Of a DNA stretch of 45,944 nucleotides, positions 17,001 to 25,728 are shown piece by piece. Source of the stretch: Thermoguttaceae bacterium. Lineage in GTDB: Bacteria; Planctomycetota; Planctomycetia; Pirellulales; Thermoguttaceae. The stretch spans positions 1 through 45,944 of the forward strand of contig JAFSDX010000190.1 of NCBI GenBank assembly GCA_017436025.1, written 5' to 3'. The notes below the pieces were generated by a model. The model did no database searches, was not told where the DNA came from, and saw nothing but the letters and a program-made list of their open reading frames with translations. The stretch's first letter is position 1, and every line of letters begins with the position of its first letter. A program made the position numbers and the translations under genes.

Positions 17001-18377
17001 TTGCAACGAACGACTAAGAAAACGCCCGACGCGGAGACGAGCGCCGCGTCGACGGAAGCGCTTAACGTCTTGTCGGCGTTCGACTTCGAACGAGCGCGGA
17101 CGGCGCTTTTGCGTTGGTTCGACGCGAACGGGCGAACGTTCCCTTGGCGTTCGGAGCCGACGCCGTATCGCGTTTGGGTCAGCGAAATAATGTTGCAACA
17201 AACGACGACGCAAACGGTCGAAGGCTATTTCGCGCGCTTTCTCGAACGTTTCCCGAACGCGGCGGCGCTCGCCGAAGCGGACGAAGCGACCGTTCTAAAG
17301 TATTGGGAAGGCTTGGGTTATTATCGGAGGGCGCGTTCCTTGCGAGCGGCGGCGTTACAAGTTGTCGAGCGGTTCGGCGGCGACGTTCCGGAGCGTTTTG
17401 AGGACGTCTTGTCGCTTCCCGGCGTCGGACGGTACTGCGCCGGAGCGATTCTTTCGTTCGGATTCGACCGCCGCGCCCCGATTTTGGAGGCGAACACGAC
17501 GCGCCTGCACGCTCGGCTTTTAGGCCTGCGACTCGAAACGACGACCTCGACGGCGCAAAAAATCCTTTGGCGCGCCGCCGAAGATTGGCTCCCGCTCGAC
17601 GTTGGAGAAAGTCGCAAACCGAACGTTTACCGACGTTTAAACGGCGCGCTGATCGACTTGGGCCGCTTGGTTTGTTCGCCGACGGCGCCAAAGTGCGACG
17701 CTTGCCCGCTGACCGCGTTTTGCGAAAGTTGGCGCCGCGATCTACAAGACGTCGTTCCCGTTTTGAAGAAGAAAGCGGAGACGGTCGCGCGAACCGACGT
17801 CGCGTTTTGGATCGAGCGCCGCGACTTATTCGACGATTGCGAAAACGGCGGAAAGCGTTGCGGAAAAACGGGTTGCGACGGCGGGAACCCGACCGACGTT
17901 CTGCTGATTCGACGTCCGGAAAACGCGCTTTGGGCCGGGCTTTGGGACTTTCCGCGTTTCGAAATTGCGAACGAAGCGTTTCGCGACGCGCTCGATTTTA
18001 ACGACGACGTCGAGCTTTGCGACCGGTTGCAGCGCTTTCTCGAAGAGGAGGTCGGCGCGCCTCCGCTCGACCGCCGCCCGGGAAGCGTCGTTTATACGGT
18101 AAAACACGCCGCGACGCGGTTTCGGATAACGCTCCGCTTTTGCCGACTCGCCGGAGCGGAGCCGGTCGAAAAAACGCTCTTCGACGCTCTCAAAAGCGCC
18201 GCGGCGCCGCAACCGCTCCAAGACGTCGCGAAGAAAACGAAAAAAGGGAAGACGCCGGAAACGGAGCGCGTCGCGGCGGAGGTTCGCTGGGTTCCGCGCG
18301 CCGAATTGGACGTTTACCCGTTGAGTTCGCCGGGGCGTAAGCTGGCGCGTTTCGTCTTAAGAAACGGCGTAAAATAG
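17001..18377 (+). CDS. mutY: A/G-specific adenine DNA glycosylase MutY
   Basis: The 458-residue protein starts at TTG with AGGAG 6 nt upstream. It removes adenine mispaired with 8-oxoguanine. Visible features are the catalytic-loop Glu62 in VWVSEIMLQQT (equivalent to E. coli Glu37), a helix-hairpin-helix LPGVGRY (139-145), an iron-sulfur cluster C225-x6-C232-x2-C235-x5-C241, and a C-terminal NUDIX-like domain that recognises 8-oxoG. In most MutY proteins the strand after the hairpin reads DGNV, with the second catalytic Asp; here it reads I-L-E163-A-N, replacing that Asp by Glu. The C-terminal domain contains extra loops. The stop codon TAG lies inside an AAAATAGGCG element. Confidence 0.93.
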   Translation: MQRTTKKTPDAETSAASTEALNVLSAFDFERARTALLRWFDANGRTFPWRSEPTPYRVWVSEIMLQQTTTQTVEGYFARFLERFPNAAALAEADEATVLKYWEGLGYYRRARSLRAAALQVVERFGGDVPERFEDVLSLPGVGRYCAGAILSFGFDRRAPILEANTTRLHARLLGLRLETTTSTAQKILWRAAEDWLPLDVGESRKPNVYRRLNGALIDLGRLVCSPTAPKCDACPLTAFCESWRRDLQDVVPVLKKKAETVARTDVAFWIERRDLFDDCENGGKRCGKTGCDGGNPTDVLLIRRPENALWAGLWDFPRFEIANEAFRDALDFNDDVELCDRLQRFLEEEVGAPPLDRRPGSVVYTVKHAATRFRITLRFCRLAGAEPVEKTLFDALKSAAAPQPLQDVAKKTKKGKTPETERVAAEVRWVPRAELDVYPLSSPGRKLARFVLRNGVK

Positions 18378-18458
18378 GCGGTCGACGTAAAATCGACGGG
18401 TTTTGAGGAAATGCGAAACTTTTTTTCGTTAAAAACGTTAAAATAGCGGCGACTGCCT

Positions 18459-18487
18459 TTGCGAATTTGCCGTCGTTATGTTAAAAT
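18459..18487 (+). promoter_or_regulatory. Promoter of the DUF1080 gene
   Basis: TTGCGA (18459-18464), a 17-bp spacer and TAAAAT (18482-18487). The leader to the ATG is about 100 nt. Confidence 0.55.
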
Positions 18488-18595
18488 AAAGAAAATACTC
18501 GCCGAACCTTTCGACGTCGAAGGGCGGCGGCTTTTCGGGAGCGTCGACGCGCGGCGCTCCCGCGACTCATCGGATTTAATGAAAGGATTGTCTCG

Positions 18596-19987
18596 ATGAA
18601 AAAAACGTTGGCTTCTCTGATGGCGGCGCTCCTCGTTTGCGGCTCCGTCGCTTGCGCGCAACCGGCCCAAGACGCTCCGAAAGACGCGCCGAAACAAGGC
18701 GAACGCGGCCCGCGCGGTATGCGCGGTTTCGGCCCGATGATGGGACGCGGCGCCGAAATGGTTCCGCTCTTCGGTGAAAAACTCGAAAACGGCGACTTCC
18801 CGGAAGGCGTTTGGTCGATCAACGACGAAGGCGAACTCGTCGCGACGAAAGACGCCGTCATCTGGACGAAGGAAAAGTACTCCTCGTTCGTTTGCGAATT
18901 TGAATTCAACCTCTCCGACCACACCAACGGCGGCTTCCTGATTCAATGCTCCGACAAGGGCAACTGGATTCCGAACACGATCGAAATCCAACTCCTCGAC
19001 GACGCCGGTCAAGAACCGAACTACCACTCCTGCGGTTCGTTCTACGGTTTTCAAGCGCCGAGCAAAAACGTTACGAAAAAACCGGGCGAATGGAACAAAA
19101 TGCGCGTTATGTGCTTCGGTCGCACGATCACCGTTATCCTTAACGACGAAGTGATCAACCGCATCAACACCGCCGAATGGACGAACAACGAAAAGAGCCC
19201 GGCCGGCACGGACATCGAAAAGAAATTCCACGGTCGTTCCCTCTCGACGTTCGAACCGTTCGGCTACATCGGTTTCCAAGGTCTGCACGGCAACGCGCCG
19301 ATGAAAATCCGCAACGCGAAAATCGCTCCGATGACGCAACCGAAAGCGGAAGGCGAAGGTTGGGTCTCGCTCTTCGGCGATAAACTCGAAAACGCCGAAT
19401 ACGATCCGGCCATTTGGTCGATCGACGAAGAAGGCGTCATGAAGGCGACGAAAGACAACGCGATTTGGGCGAAAGACAAGTACGAGAACTTTATGCTCGA
19501 CTTCGAATTCAAAACGACCGAAAAAGCGAACAGCGGCATCGTCATCCAATGCACCGACAAAGCGAACTGGATTCCGAACTCCCTCGAAGTCCAAATCTTC
19601 GACTCGTTCGGTCGTAAAGTTGATATGACCGACTGCGGCGCGATTTACGGTCGCTGCGCTCCGAACTTCAACGTCTGCAAAGCGCCGGGCGAATGGAACC
19701 GTATGACGGTCGTCTGCATGGGCTCGATGATCCAAGTCTTCCTCAACGGCCACCTTACGACCGTGATGAACAAACGCGAATACACGAAAGCCGACGTCAA
19801 CCCGGACGGTTCGAAGCCGTTCCCGTGGCTGATCAACAAAGCGCCGGCTGAAACCGAAAACGCCGGTTACATCGGCTTCCAAGGCCTGCACGGCAACGAA
19901 CCGGTCGTCTTCCGCAACGCGAAGATCAAGAAGCTCGAAATGCCGAAACGTCCGAACGGCCCGCGCGGCGAACGTCCGCAACGCTAA
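18596..19987 (+). CDS. Secreted protein with two DUF1080 (3-keto-disaccharide hydrolase) domains
   Basis: The 463-residue protein has a signal peptide ending near ACAQ (residue 22) and a Pro/Gly/Arg-rich linker. Two homologous domains follow (about 55-245 and 258-450). Each contains the pattern GxWSIxDEGxxxATKDxxIW, a lectin-like strand with NGGFLIQCSDKGNWIPN or NSGIVIQCTDKANWIPN, the sequence KxPGEWNKMxVxCxGxxIxVxLN, and the ending GYIGFQGLHGN. DUF1080 folds as a concanavalin-like sandwich; characterised members act on 3-keto sugars or glycans. The codon choice is more polarised (aac, ctc, atc) than in its neighbours, which suggests high expression. AAAGGA lies upstream, and the gene has its own promoter and terminator. 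Confidence 0.88.
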   Translation: MKKTLASLMAALLVCGSVACAQPAQDAPKDAPKQGERGPRGMRGFGPMMGRGAEMVPLFGEKLENGDFPEGVWSINDEGELVATKDAVIWTKEKYSSFVCEFEFNLSDHTNGGFLIQCSDKGNWIPNTIEIQLLDDAGQEPNYHSCGSFYGFQAPSKNVTKKPGEWNKMRVMCFGRTITVILNDEVINRINTAEWTNNEKSPAGTDIEKKFHGRSLSTFEPFGYIGFQGLHGNAPMKIRNAKIAPMTQPKAEGEGWVSLFGDKLENAEYDPAIWSIDEEGVMKATKDNAIWAKDKYENFMLDFEFKTTEKANSGIVIQCTDKANWIPNSLEVQIFDSFGRKVDMTDCGAIYGRCAPNFNVCKAPGEWNRMTVVCMGSMIQVFLNGHLTTVMNKREYTKADVNPDGSKPFPWLINKAPAETENAGYIGFQGLHGNEPVVFRNAKIKKLEMPKRPNGPRGERPQR

Positions 19988-20043
19988 ATTTAACGTCGAG
20001 GCGTTTTTGAGCGCCGACGTTTAACGATTAATTAAGCGGAAGG

Positions 20044-20078
20044 AGCGGCGAACGTTTGGAGCGTTCGTCGCTTTTTTT
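20044..20078 (+). terminator. Terminator of the DUF1080 gene
   Basis: An 11-bp stem, AGCGGCGAACG (20044-20054) with CGTTCGTCGCT (20062-20072), has one G-T pair and is followed by seven T residues. Confidence 0.85.
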
Positions 20079-20186
20079 ACGTCTTGACGCGTTGGCGGCG
20101 GAACGGACGAGAAAACGTCGTCGAAACGCGGCGACCGCGAGTCGCGGCGTCGCGGCGGTTGAAAAACGAAACGTTCGCAAGAAACG

Positions 20187-20218
20187 AAAAAGCCCGCGCT
20201 TTGCAACGCGGGCTTTTC
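20187..20218. terminator. Bidirectional terminator between convergent genes
   Basis: A perfect 9-bp stem, AAGCCCGCG (20190-20198) with CGCGGGCTT (20207-20215), is flanked by A and T runs. It mainly serves the minus-strand lipoprotein gene. Confidence 0.85.
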
Positions 20219-20244
20219 TCGTTAGAATCGAATTAAATCGAATC

Positions 20245-20499
20245 TTACGCAGCCGGAGCTTCTTCGGCGGCCGGGGCGGCTTCTTCAGCCGGAGCGGCTT
20301 CTTCAGCCGGAGCGGCGGCTTCTTCGGCGGCGGCGTCAGCCGGGGCGGCTTCTTCAGCCGGAGCGGCGGCGTCTTCGGTGGCGGCGGCTTCGGTCGCCGG
20401 AGCGTCGGTCGCCGGGGCGTCGGTCGCGGCCGGTTTGCAACCAAGGGACATGCAAGCGGCGCAAGCCGCGACGAGGGTAAGAGCAAAGAATTTCTTCAT
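20245..20499 (-). CDS. Small Ala/Glu/Pro-rich lipoprotein
   Basis: The 84-residue product begins MKKFFALTLVAACAACMSLGC: a short basic N-terminus, a hydrophobic core and a lipobox (MSLGC, Cys21). The mature part has no large hydrophobic residues; it is made of (A/P)AEEAAP-type repeats and is strongly acidic, so it is probably an extended, disordered spacer or surface peptide. AAAAGGA lies about 8 nt before the ATG. A clear promoter upstream and a perfect terminator downstream make it a monocistronic unit, possibly an abundant one. No function is recognised. Confidence 0.85.
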   Translation of the reverse strand: MKKFFALTLVAACAACMSLGCKPAATDAPATDAPATEAAATEDAAAPAEEAAPADAAAEEAAAPAEEAAPAEEAAPAAEEAPAA

Positions 20500-20587
20500 T
20501 TTTTTTTCCTTTTAAGTTGTGTCAAACACATCGCAAAGACGCGTCTAGGCGCAAAACGCTCTAAAATCGCGCGTCCTTGTTGCTTTA

Positions 20588-20616
20588 ATAATAATACTAT
20601 AGTTACGTTTTTTCAA
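20588..20616 (-). promoter_or_regulatory. Promoter of the small Ala/Glu/Pro lipoprotein
   Basis: TTGAAA (20611-20616), a 17-bp spacer and TATTAT (20588-20593) on the minus strand, in an AT-rich stretch. The leader is about 80 nt. Confidence 0.65.
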
Positions 20617-20637
20617 GGGCTTAAAACCGATTTTGTT

Positions 20638-20669
20638 TAAAAAAACGCGATTTTTCAGCGGAAAAAACG
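20638..20669 (-). terminator. Probable terminator of the ABC permease gene
   Basis: A stem CGATTTTTC (20648-20656) with GAAAAAACG (20661-20669) contains one mismatch and is followed on the minus strand by CG and a seven-T run. Confidence 0.5.
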
Positions 20670-20716
20670 GCTCCTTCGTTTGCTTTTACCTAAACTTCCC
20701 GTGTTAAACGCGGAGG

Positions 20717-21598
20717 TTACTTTTTACCGAAAAGTAAAGAAATTCCGTAAAAAATGGCGACGACGAGAATAATCGTCGGCCCGGTTGAGAAATTTAGTAA
20801 AAAACTCAGCCAAATTCCGAGCCAAGACCCGACGAAGCAAATCGCGAGCGACGCGATAATCGTTGTTCCGAGACGCTTCGTGAATCGGCCCGCCGTCGCC
20901 GCCGGAAGGGTCAGGAGCGCGACGATCATCGCCATTCCGACGATACGCAGCATCAAAACGACCGCGACCGCCGTCAACGTTAGCAATAAGCGGTTTTGGA
21001 AGTCGACGTTTACGCCGCGCAACTCGGCGTATTCTTCGTCGAAACACGTCGCTTCAAGACGTTTAAAATCGCAAAAAACGACCGCTAAAATCGCGCCGCC
21101 CAACGCCGTCGCCGTCCAAATGTCGCTCCGTCCGATCAGGAGAACGTCGCCGAAAAGGTACGTCGAAACCGACGCGTAACCCTCGACTCGCTCGATGAAA
21201 AGGAGCCCGAGCGCCATTCCGATCGCCCAAATCGCGCCGAGAAGCGTTTCTTCCCGCTCTTTCGCGCGGCGGCGAATTGCGTCGACAAGGAGCGCCGCCA
21301 ACACCGCGAAGAGAAGCGCCGTCGGAACCGGATCGACGTAGGAACTCCAATGTTCGCAAAGGTTGGGCGCGTTTTCCGCCGACGTGAAGCGCGTCGCTAA
21401 CGTCAACGTTCCAAGCGCGCCGAACTTTAACGTTTGTTGAAGCCAAAGTCCGAAACCGATTCCGCCGAACGCGCAGTGCGAAATCGCGCCCGCCAAGTAA
21501 CCGATGCGTCGAGCGACGACCAGCGCGCCGATAAGACCGAACGTAACGCTGGAAATCGCGCTTAAAAGATAAACGTTTTTTAAAAAATCGGGCGTCAT
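20717..21598 (-). CDS. Metal-type ABC transporter permease (ABC-3 / ZnuB family)
   Basis: The 293-residue protein has about eight or nine membrane helices. Family features include GALVVARRIGYLAGAISHCAFGGIGFG near the N-terminus, a conserved cytoplasmic stretch ATCFDEEYAELRGV, and the late LMLRIVGMAMIVALLTLPAATA. Members move zinc, manganese or iron together with an ATPase and a binding protein. Neither partner is next to it: gapA with its terminator is upstream and a lipoprotein lies downstream, so it is an orphan here. A polar insert of about 25 residues with a Cys (ENAPNLCEHWSSY) follows the second helix. No clear Shine-Dalgarno. Confidence 0.85.
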   Translation of the reverse strand: MTPDFLKNVYLLSAISSVTFGLIGALVVARRIGYLAGAISHCAFGGIGFGLWLQQTLKFGALGTLTLATRFTSAENAPNLCEHWSSYVDPVPTALLFAVLAALLVDAIRRRAKEREETLLGAIWAIGMALGLLFIERVEGYASVSTYLFGDVLLIGRSDIWTATALGGAILAVVFCDFKRLEATCFDEEYAELRGVNVDFQNRLLLTLTAVAVVLMLRIVGMAMIVALLTLPAATAGRFTKRLGTTIIASLAICFVGSWLGIWLSFLLNFSTGPTIILVVAIFYGISLLFGKK

Positions 21599-21664
21599 TC
21601 AAAAAAGCGTCGGGCGCGACCGCGGCGCGACGTTAAAATACGGGATTGGCGCGGAATAGGTAAA

Positions 21665-21737
21665 ATAATAAAAAACGAAAAACGGGAGCCGACGTCGCGA
21701 CGCGTTGGAAAACGTTTCGCAAGTTTGACTCCCGTTT
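21665..21737 (-). terminator. Probable terminator of gapA
   Basis: AAACGGGAG (21680-21688) pairs perfectly with CTCCCGTTT (21729-21737) across a loop of about 40 nt. On the minus strand it is followed by TTCGTTTTTTATT. The loop is longer than usual. Confidence 0.55.
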
Positions 21738-21833
21738 CAAATTCGACCGACGGTCGACGTTTAAGCGACGTTAGCGAATCGACGTTTCGCGTTTGTCGCT
21801 TAAACGCTGAATTTAAGGCGGTTAAACCTCAAA

Positions 21834-22856
21834 TTACATATTGCCGAGCTTGTAGATGAGGTCGGCGGCGCGGGTGCTGTAACCCATTTCGTTGTCGTAC
21901 CAGGACAAGATTTTGACCATATTGTCGCCGATGACCATCGTCCATTCCGGAACGAAGATCGAGCTGTAGGTTTGGCCGACGACGTCCGCGAGGACGATCG
22001 GGTCTTCGCAGTAATCCAAGACGCCTTGCATTTGTTCCGAAGCGGCGGCGGCTTTGACGGCGGCGTTGACGGCTTCGACGGTAACCGGTTTCGCGGTTTC
22101 GCAGACGAGGTCGACGATGGAGCCGGTCGGGGTCGGGACGCGGAGGGAGATACCGGTCAGCTTGCCGTTGACTTCCGGAATGACGAGACCGACGGCTTTC
22201 GCGGCGCCGGTGGTGGTCGGGATGATGTTGACGCCCGCGGCGCGACCGCGATAGATGTTTTTGTACGGTTTGTCGAGCGTAACTTGGTCGTTCGTGTAGG
22301 AGTGAACCGTGGTCATCAAACCTTTAACGATACCGAAGTTATCGTTGAGGACTTTAGCGACCGGCGCGAGGCAGTTGGTCGTGCAGGAAGCGTTCGAAAC
22401 GTATTTGTGTTCCGGCTTCAGTTTGTCGTCGTTGACGCCGAGAACGCAGGTGAAGAATTCGTCGCCTTCGCCTTTCGCCGGAGCGGAAATGACGACTTTG
22501 CGAGCGTTGTGGCTGTTGTAACCTTCTTTGCCGTCCGCGGCCGGGTTGGTGAAGAAACCGGTGCTTTCGAGGACGACGTCGGCGCCGAATTCAGCCCACG
22601 GAATGAGGGACGGTTGTTTTTCGGCCGAAACCGGAATCTTTTTGCCGTTGACGATGAGGTTCTTTTCATCGTATTCGACCGTGCCGTCAAAACGACCTTG
22701 CGAGGAGTCGTATTTGAGAAGGATGGCGAGGGTTTTCGTGTCGGTCAAGTCGTTGATACCGACGACGTTGTACTTTTCCGGAGCCTTCATCATTTGACGG
22801 AAGACGATGCGACCGATACGACCGAAACCATTAATACCGACGTTGACAGCAGCCAC
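21834..22856 (-). CDS. gapA: Glyceraldehyde-3-phosphate dehydrogenase, type I
   Basis: The 340-residue protein matches GAPDH throughout. It has the N-terminal NAD motif [12 protein letters not shown] with Asp36 after the second strand (GINDLTD), which favours NAD. The active-site SNASCTTNC has Cys158, with the catalytic partner His185 in TTVHSYT. Further motifs are [21 protein letters not shown] and WYDNEMGYS. It oxidises glyceraldehyde-3-phosphate in glycolysis. The start codon is GTG (22854-22856), decided by a strong AAAGGAG upstream. A promoter at 23050-23077 gives a long leader of about 185 nt. Polarised codon use suggests strong expression. Confidence 0.97.
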   Translation of the reverse strand: MAAVNVGINGFGRIGRIVFRQMMKAPEKYNVVGINDLTDTKTLAILLKYDSSQGRFDGTVEYDEKNLIVNGKKIPVSAEKQPSLIPWAEFGADVVLESTGFFTNPAADGKEGYNSHNARKVVISAPAKGEGDEFFTCVLGVNDDKLKPEHKYVSNASCTTNCLAPVAKVLNDNFGIVKGLMTTVHSYTNDQVTLDKPYKNIYRGRAAGVNIIPTTTGAAKAVGLVIPEVNGKLTGISLRVPTPTGSIVDLVCETAKPVTVEAVNAAVKAAAASEQMQGVLDYCEDPIVLADVVGQTYSSIFVPEWTMVIGDNMVKILSWYDNEMGYSTRAADLIYKLGNM

Positions 22857-23049
22857 TGTAAATCTCCTTTGAGCGCTTAAACTACCGTTTGAAAATCTTC
22901 CGGAATCGCGGGCGGAACGTCGAGCGTCGGGGCCGCGTCGGAAGAGCGGGTTATCGAGGGAAGCGCGCGACGATTCGATTCAAAGCGAAACCGAACGCGT
23001 CGAGAACCCAAAGACGGGGAAAAACGCTTCTCGATAAAATTTTAACCTA

Positions 23050-23077
23050 ATTATAAACCCTTCCGCGCGTTCTACAA
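23050..23077 (-). promoter_or_regulatory. Promoter of gapA
   Basis: TTGTAG (23072-23077), a 16-bp spacer and a perfect TATAAT (23050-23055) on the minus strand. Confidence 0.7.
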
Positions 23078-23224
23078 GCCCCCGAAGCCCAACTTTGGAG
23101 GACAAAAAACGTTTTTTTTGAAATTTTTTCTTTTCCTAAATTGCCTATTTTATTTATTTTGTAATCGGCGGTTTTGACGGTCGGCAACAGTTTTCGGCGT
23201 TTGGACGCAACGGTGGCGAGGGAC

Positions 23225-23257
23225 GAAAAAAGCCGCGCGACGCAAGGTCGGCGGCTT
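23225..23257 (-). terminator. Terminator of the Nif3-like gene
   Basis: A GC-rich stem of about 11 bp (AAGCCGC...GCGGCTT with one bulge, 23230-23256) is followed by a six-T tract on the minus strand. Confidence 0.7.
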
Positions 23258-23331
23258 GGGGAAACGGTCGGAGGAACGCGTCCGTCGTCCTTATATATTA
23301 ATGGCGACGGCGCAAGGCGGCGCGTCGGGCG

Positions 23332-24213
23332 TCAAACGACGCGAATCGGGTCGCTTTCTTTGTCGCTTGCTCTGACGGCGAGTTCCGGGAATTTGCGGGC
23401 GATTCGGTCGGCGAGAATGCAGGCGGCGAAGCGTTCGGTCGCGTAATGCCCGGCGAGAATCAAGCCGATTCCGCGAGCGCGGGCTTCGAGACAAGCGTGA
23501 AAGCGCGCTTCGCCGAGGAGGAGCGCGTCGGCGCCCGCGTCGTCGGCGTTTCCGACGAAATCGTCCGCCGCTCCGCAACCGATCGCGACGTTGCGAATCG
23601 TTTTTTTGTCGTCGCCGACCGCCAAGAGCGCCGGGATTTGCAACATATCTTTGACTTGCTCGATCAGCGCGGCGAAGGTCGTCGGTTTTTCAAAACGTCC
23701 GATTCGACCGCTTCCGAGAAGGGGCGCGGCGCCGTCCGTTTTCGCGCCTTTCGTCGGGAAATCTTGCGCGACTTCGTCGGCGACGCTCGGTTCGAGCCCG
23801 TCGAGGGCGTCCCGCGACGCCGGAATCGTTCCGGGAATCAGCGGGCGAACGTCGAGGAGGCCGAGTCCGGCGGCGAGTTGGCGATTAATGCCGAAAAACG
23901 CCGAGTCGTGCGCGGTGTGCGGGCTGTAAACGGCGATTTGAGCGCCCATCAGCTTCGAGAGGATTTCGCCGTCGGTCGTGTCGAACGTCCAACGCTTCGC
24001 GGCGCGGAACGGGAACGGATGGTGCGAAACGACGCAATCGACTCCGGTCGCGACCGCTTCGTCGACGACGGCGCGGTCGATCGTCAAGCAAGTGAGAACG
24101 CGCTTGATTTCGCGGCGACGGTCGCCGACGAGAAGACCGACGTTGTCCCAACTTTCGGCGAGTTCGAGCGGGAAAATTTTCTCCAAAAATTCGACCAACG
24201 TTTGCAGCTTCAT
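23332..24213 (-). CDS. Nif3-like dinuclear metal centre protein
   Basis: The protein has 293 residues. Metal-ligand motifs of the Nif3/YbgI/YqfO family are present: ESWDNVGLLVG (20-30), VSHHPFPF (His64, His65), HTAHD (His99, His102, Asp103) and the C-terminal GHYATE (His256, Glu260). The family forms toroidal hexamers with two metal ions per subunit; its role is still unsettled, with GTP cyclohydrolase-like activity claimed for some members. AGGAG lies 5 nt before the ATG. It has its own terminator and is convergent with nothing. Confidence in the family is high, in function low. Confidence 0.9.
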   Translation of the reverse strand: MKLQTLVEFLEKIFPLELAESWDNVGLLVGDRRREIKRVLTCLTIDRAVVDEAVATGVDCVVSHHPFPFRAAKRWTFDTTDGEILSKLMGAQIAVYSPHTAHDSAFFGINRQLAAGLGLLDVRPLIPGTIPASRDALDGLEPSVADEVAQDFPTKGAKTDGAAPLLGSGRIGRFEKPTTFAALIEQVKDMLQIPALLAVGDDKKTIRNVAIGCGAADDFVGNADDAGADALLLGEARFHACLEARARGIGLILAGHYATERFAACILADRIARKFPELAVRASDKESDPIRVV

Positions 24214-24318
24214 ATGCGCTCCTCGACGACGGGGCGTTAAAATAGGGGGAATAGTGAAACGGGGACGCGACGCAAATCGAGTCGGCGTCGCTTTTTATTT
24301 TAAGCGAAACGCGTCCGG

Positions 24319-24347
24319 TTGACAAGCCGCCGCGCCCTTATTATAAT
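24319..24347 (+). promoter_or_regulatory. Perfect consensus sigma70-type promoter
   Basis: TTGACA (24319-24324), exactly 17 bp, TATAAT (24342-24347). It matches the canonical consensus at all twelve positions, the best promoter in the window. Predicted transcription starts near 24354, about 95 nt before the next gene. Confidence 0.85.
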
Positions 24348-24448
24348 GAACTTCGAACGAATCGCGGGAGCGTTCGAGCCGTTTTTGCCGCTTTTGAGGG
24401 CGGGAAGCGCCGACGCGTCGCGTTTTTTTGACGGACGAAAGTTAGACG

Positions 24449-25579
24449 ATGCTAAAATTTTCTCGAACCGCGCTTGGGCGATTTCGCTGGGCGGCGCTTG
24501 CGTTTTTCGCGGCGGCGTTGGCGGCGATATTGCGTCCGGCGACCGAACCGGCGTTGCGCGACGGCGTTGTCGAGCGGTCGGCGGAGCGGTTAACGACCGA
24601 CGGCGGCGAAATTTGGGAAAGCGGCGGCGACTTTAACGGTATTTCCCGCGTTAAAACGGCGAATCCGGGCGCTTTGGGCGTTTGCGGCGGTTGGGAGAAA
24701 TCGAACGACCGGCGCGTCGTCGAGCGATTGCGGACCGATTTTAACGAGCGGTTGCGCGTCGGGGCGACCGAATTTTGGGCGGCGCGGCGTTCGGAGTCGG
24801 GGGCGGACGTCGCGCTGCGGGCGGTCGCGGACGGTTGGGCGCGTTGGAACGTCGGGGCGGAGGCGACGGCGCGCTTTCTTGAAGCGTTGACGGCGACCGA
24901 GCGTTCGGCGTTCGAGCGGCGACGGAACGAAGGAACGGCGTTCGACTTCGCGGCGGATCGGTCGGCGTCGGCGGAAGCGTCGCGGGAAGCGGCGGCGACG
25001 TTGACGGCGTTAAAAGCGGAAAGCAAGGAAAGCGAGGGAAACGGCGCGGAGTTTGACGGCGGCGTCGACGCGGCGTTGGCGTTTTTGCGTTCGCTCGACG
25101 GGAACGAAGACGCGGCGGACGACGTTTCGGGCGACATTAATATAAAGGGCGAAAACGGCGAGGCGTTTCTTTGGGCGGCGGCGTTCGACGGCAACCCGTT
25201 GAACGCGGTCGGGGCGTTGGCGGCGTCGGACGTCGTCGCGGGCGGCGATTGGGCGTCGGGCGAACGGGCGCGTCGGGCGTTGGCGGCGTCGGCGACGTTC
25301 TTTTTCTTGTCGACGTTCGGCGCGTTCGGCAGCGTTTTTCCGCGAGCTTGGACGATTTTGGGCGGTCTCGGCGGCGAAAACCGTTGGGAACGCGAATTTT
25401 GGCGACTTTTGGACGCGGCGTTTCGACGGGCGGGCGTCGCGGCGGTTAAACTGAAAAAACTTCTCTATTTTGCGCGTCTTGCGCTTTTTAACGCGTTTCG
25501 ACGGTTTGACGTCGAGGACGGTATCGCTGAGCGAACGGCGCTCGCTTCTCTTTGCGCGTCGACCCGGCTTTTGAATTGA
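24449..25579 (+). CDS. Unknown protein with an N-terminal membrane anchor
   Basis: The 376-residue protein begins with a basic stretch and a hydrophobic helix (ALGRFRWAALAFFAAALAAIL). The rest is mostly Ala/Glu/Arg-rich and probably helical and extracytoplasmic, with a second hydrophobic stretch near residues 280-300 (FFFLSTFGAFGSVFPRAWTIL). No family is recognised. The frame is supported by the perfect promoter upstream and by codon use like its neighbours; opposing frames are antisense noise. There is no clear Shine-Dalgarno before ATG 24449. Coding DNA contains the AT island ATTAATATA at 25136-25144. Confidence 0.55.
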   Translation: MLKFSRTALGRFRWAALAFFAAALAAILRPATEPALRDGVVERSAERLTTDGGEIWESGGDFNGISRVKTANPGALGVCGGWEKSNDRRVVERLRTDFNERLRVGATEFWAARRSESGADVALRAVADGWARWNVGAEATARFLEALTATERSAFERRRNEGTAFDFAADRSASAEASREAAATLTALKAESKESEGNGAEFDGGVDAALAFLRSLDGNEDAADDVSGDINIKGENGEAFLWAAAFDGNPLNAVGALAASDVVAGGDWASGERARRALAASATFFFLSTFGAFGSVFPRAWTILGGLGGENRWEREFWRLLDAAFRRAGVAAVKLKKLLYFARLALFNAFRRFDVEDGIAERTALASLCASTRLLN

Positions 25580-25728
25580 TTCTTGTTTGATTTGGGCGTC
25601 GGAACGGCGGCGCGTCGGCTTTTCTTGTCGTTTGGAATCTCGACGAAAACGGAAGGCTTTGGACGCGTCGGCGTCCATATTGCGAAAATAGAAAAAATAA
25701 GCGTTTAATAGAAGTTTGGGTAAATAAA

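Larger units (their letters stand above)
22857..23331. other. gapA leader and Nif3 3' region
   Basis: No gene is supported. From left to right the region holds the 185-nt gapA leader, the gapA promoter, and an AT-rich block (23100-23160) with TAAAATAGGCAA on the minus strand. The Nif3-gene terminator and the AT island ATTAATATA (minus strand, 23294-23302) follow. Confidence 0.5.

Noticed and set aside
24346..24636. Short plus-strand gene starting MNFERIAGAF
   Set aside because: Its ATG lies inside the -10 box of the perfect promoter, so it would not be in the transcript, and its end overlaps the anchored protein gene in another frame.
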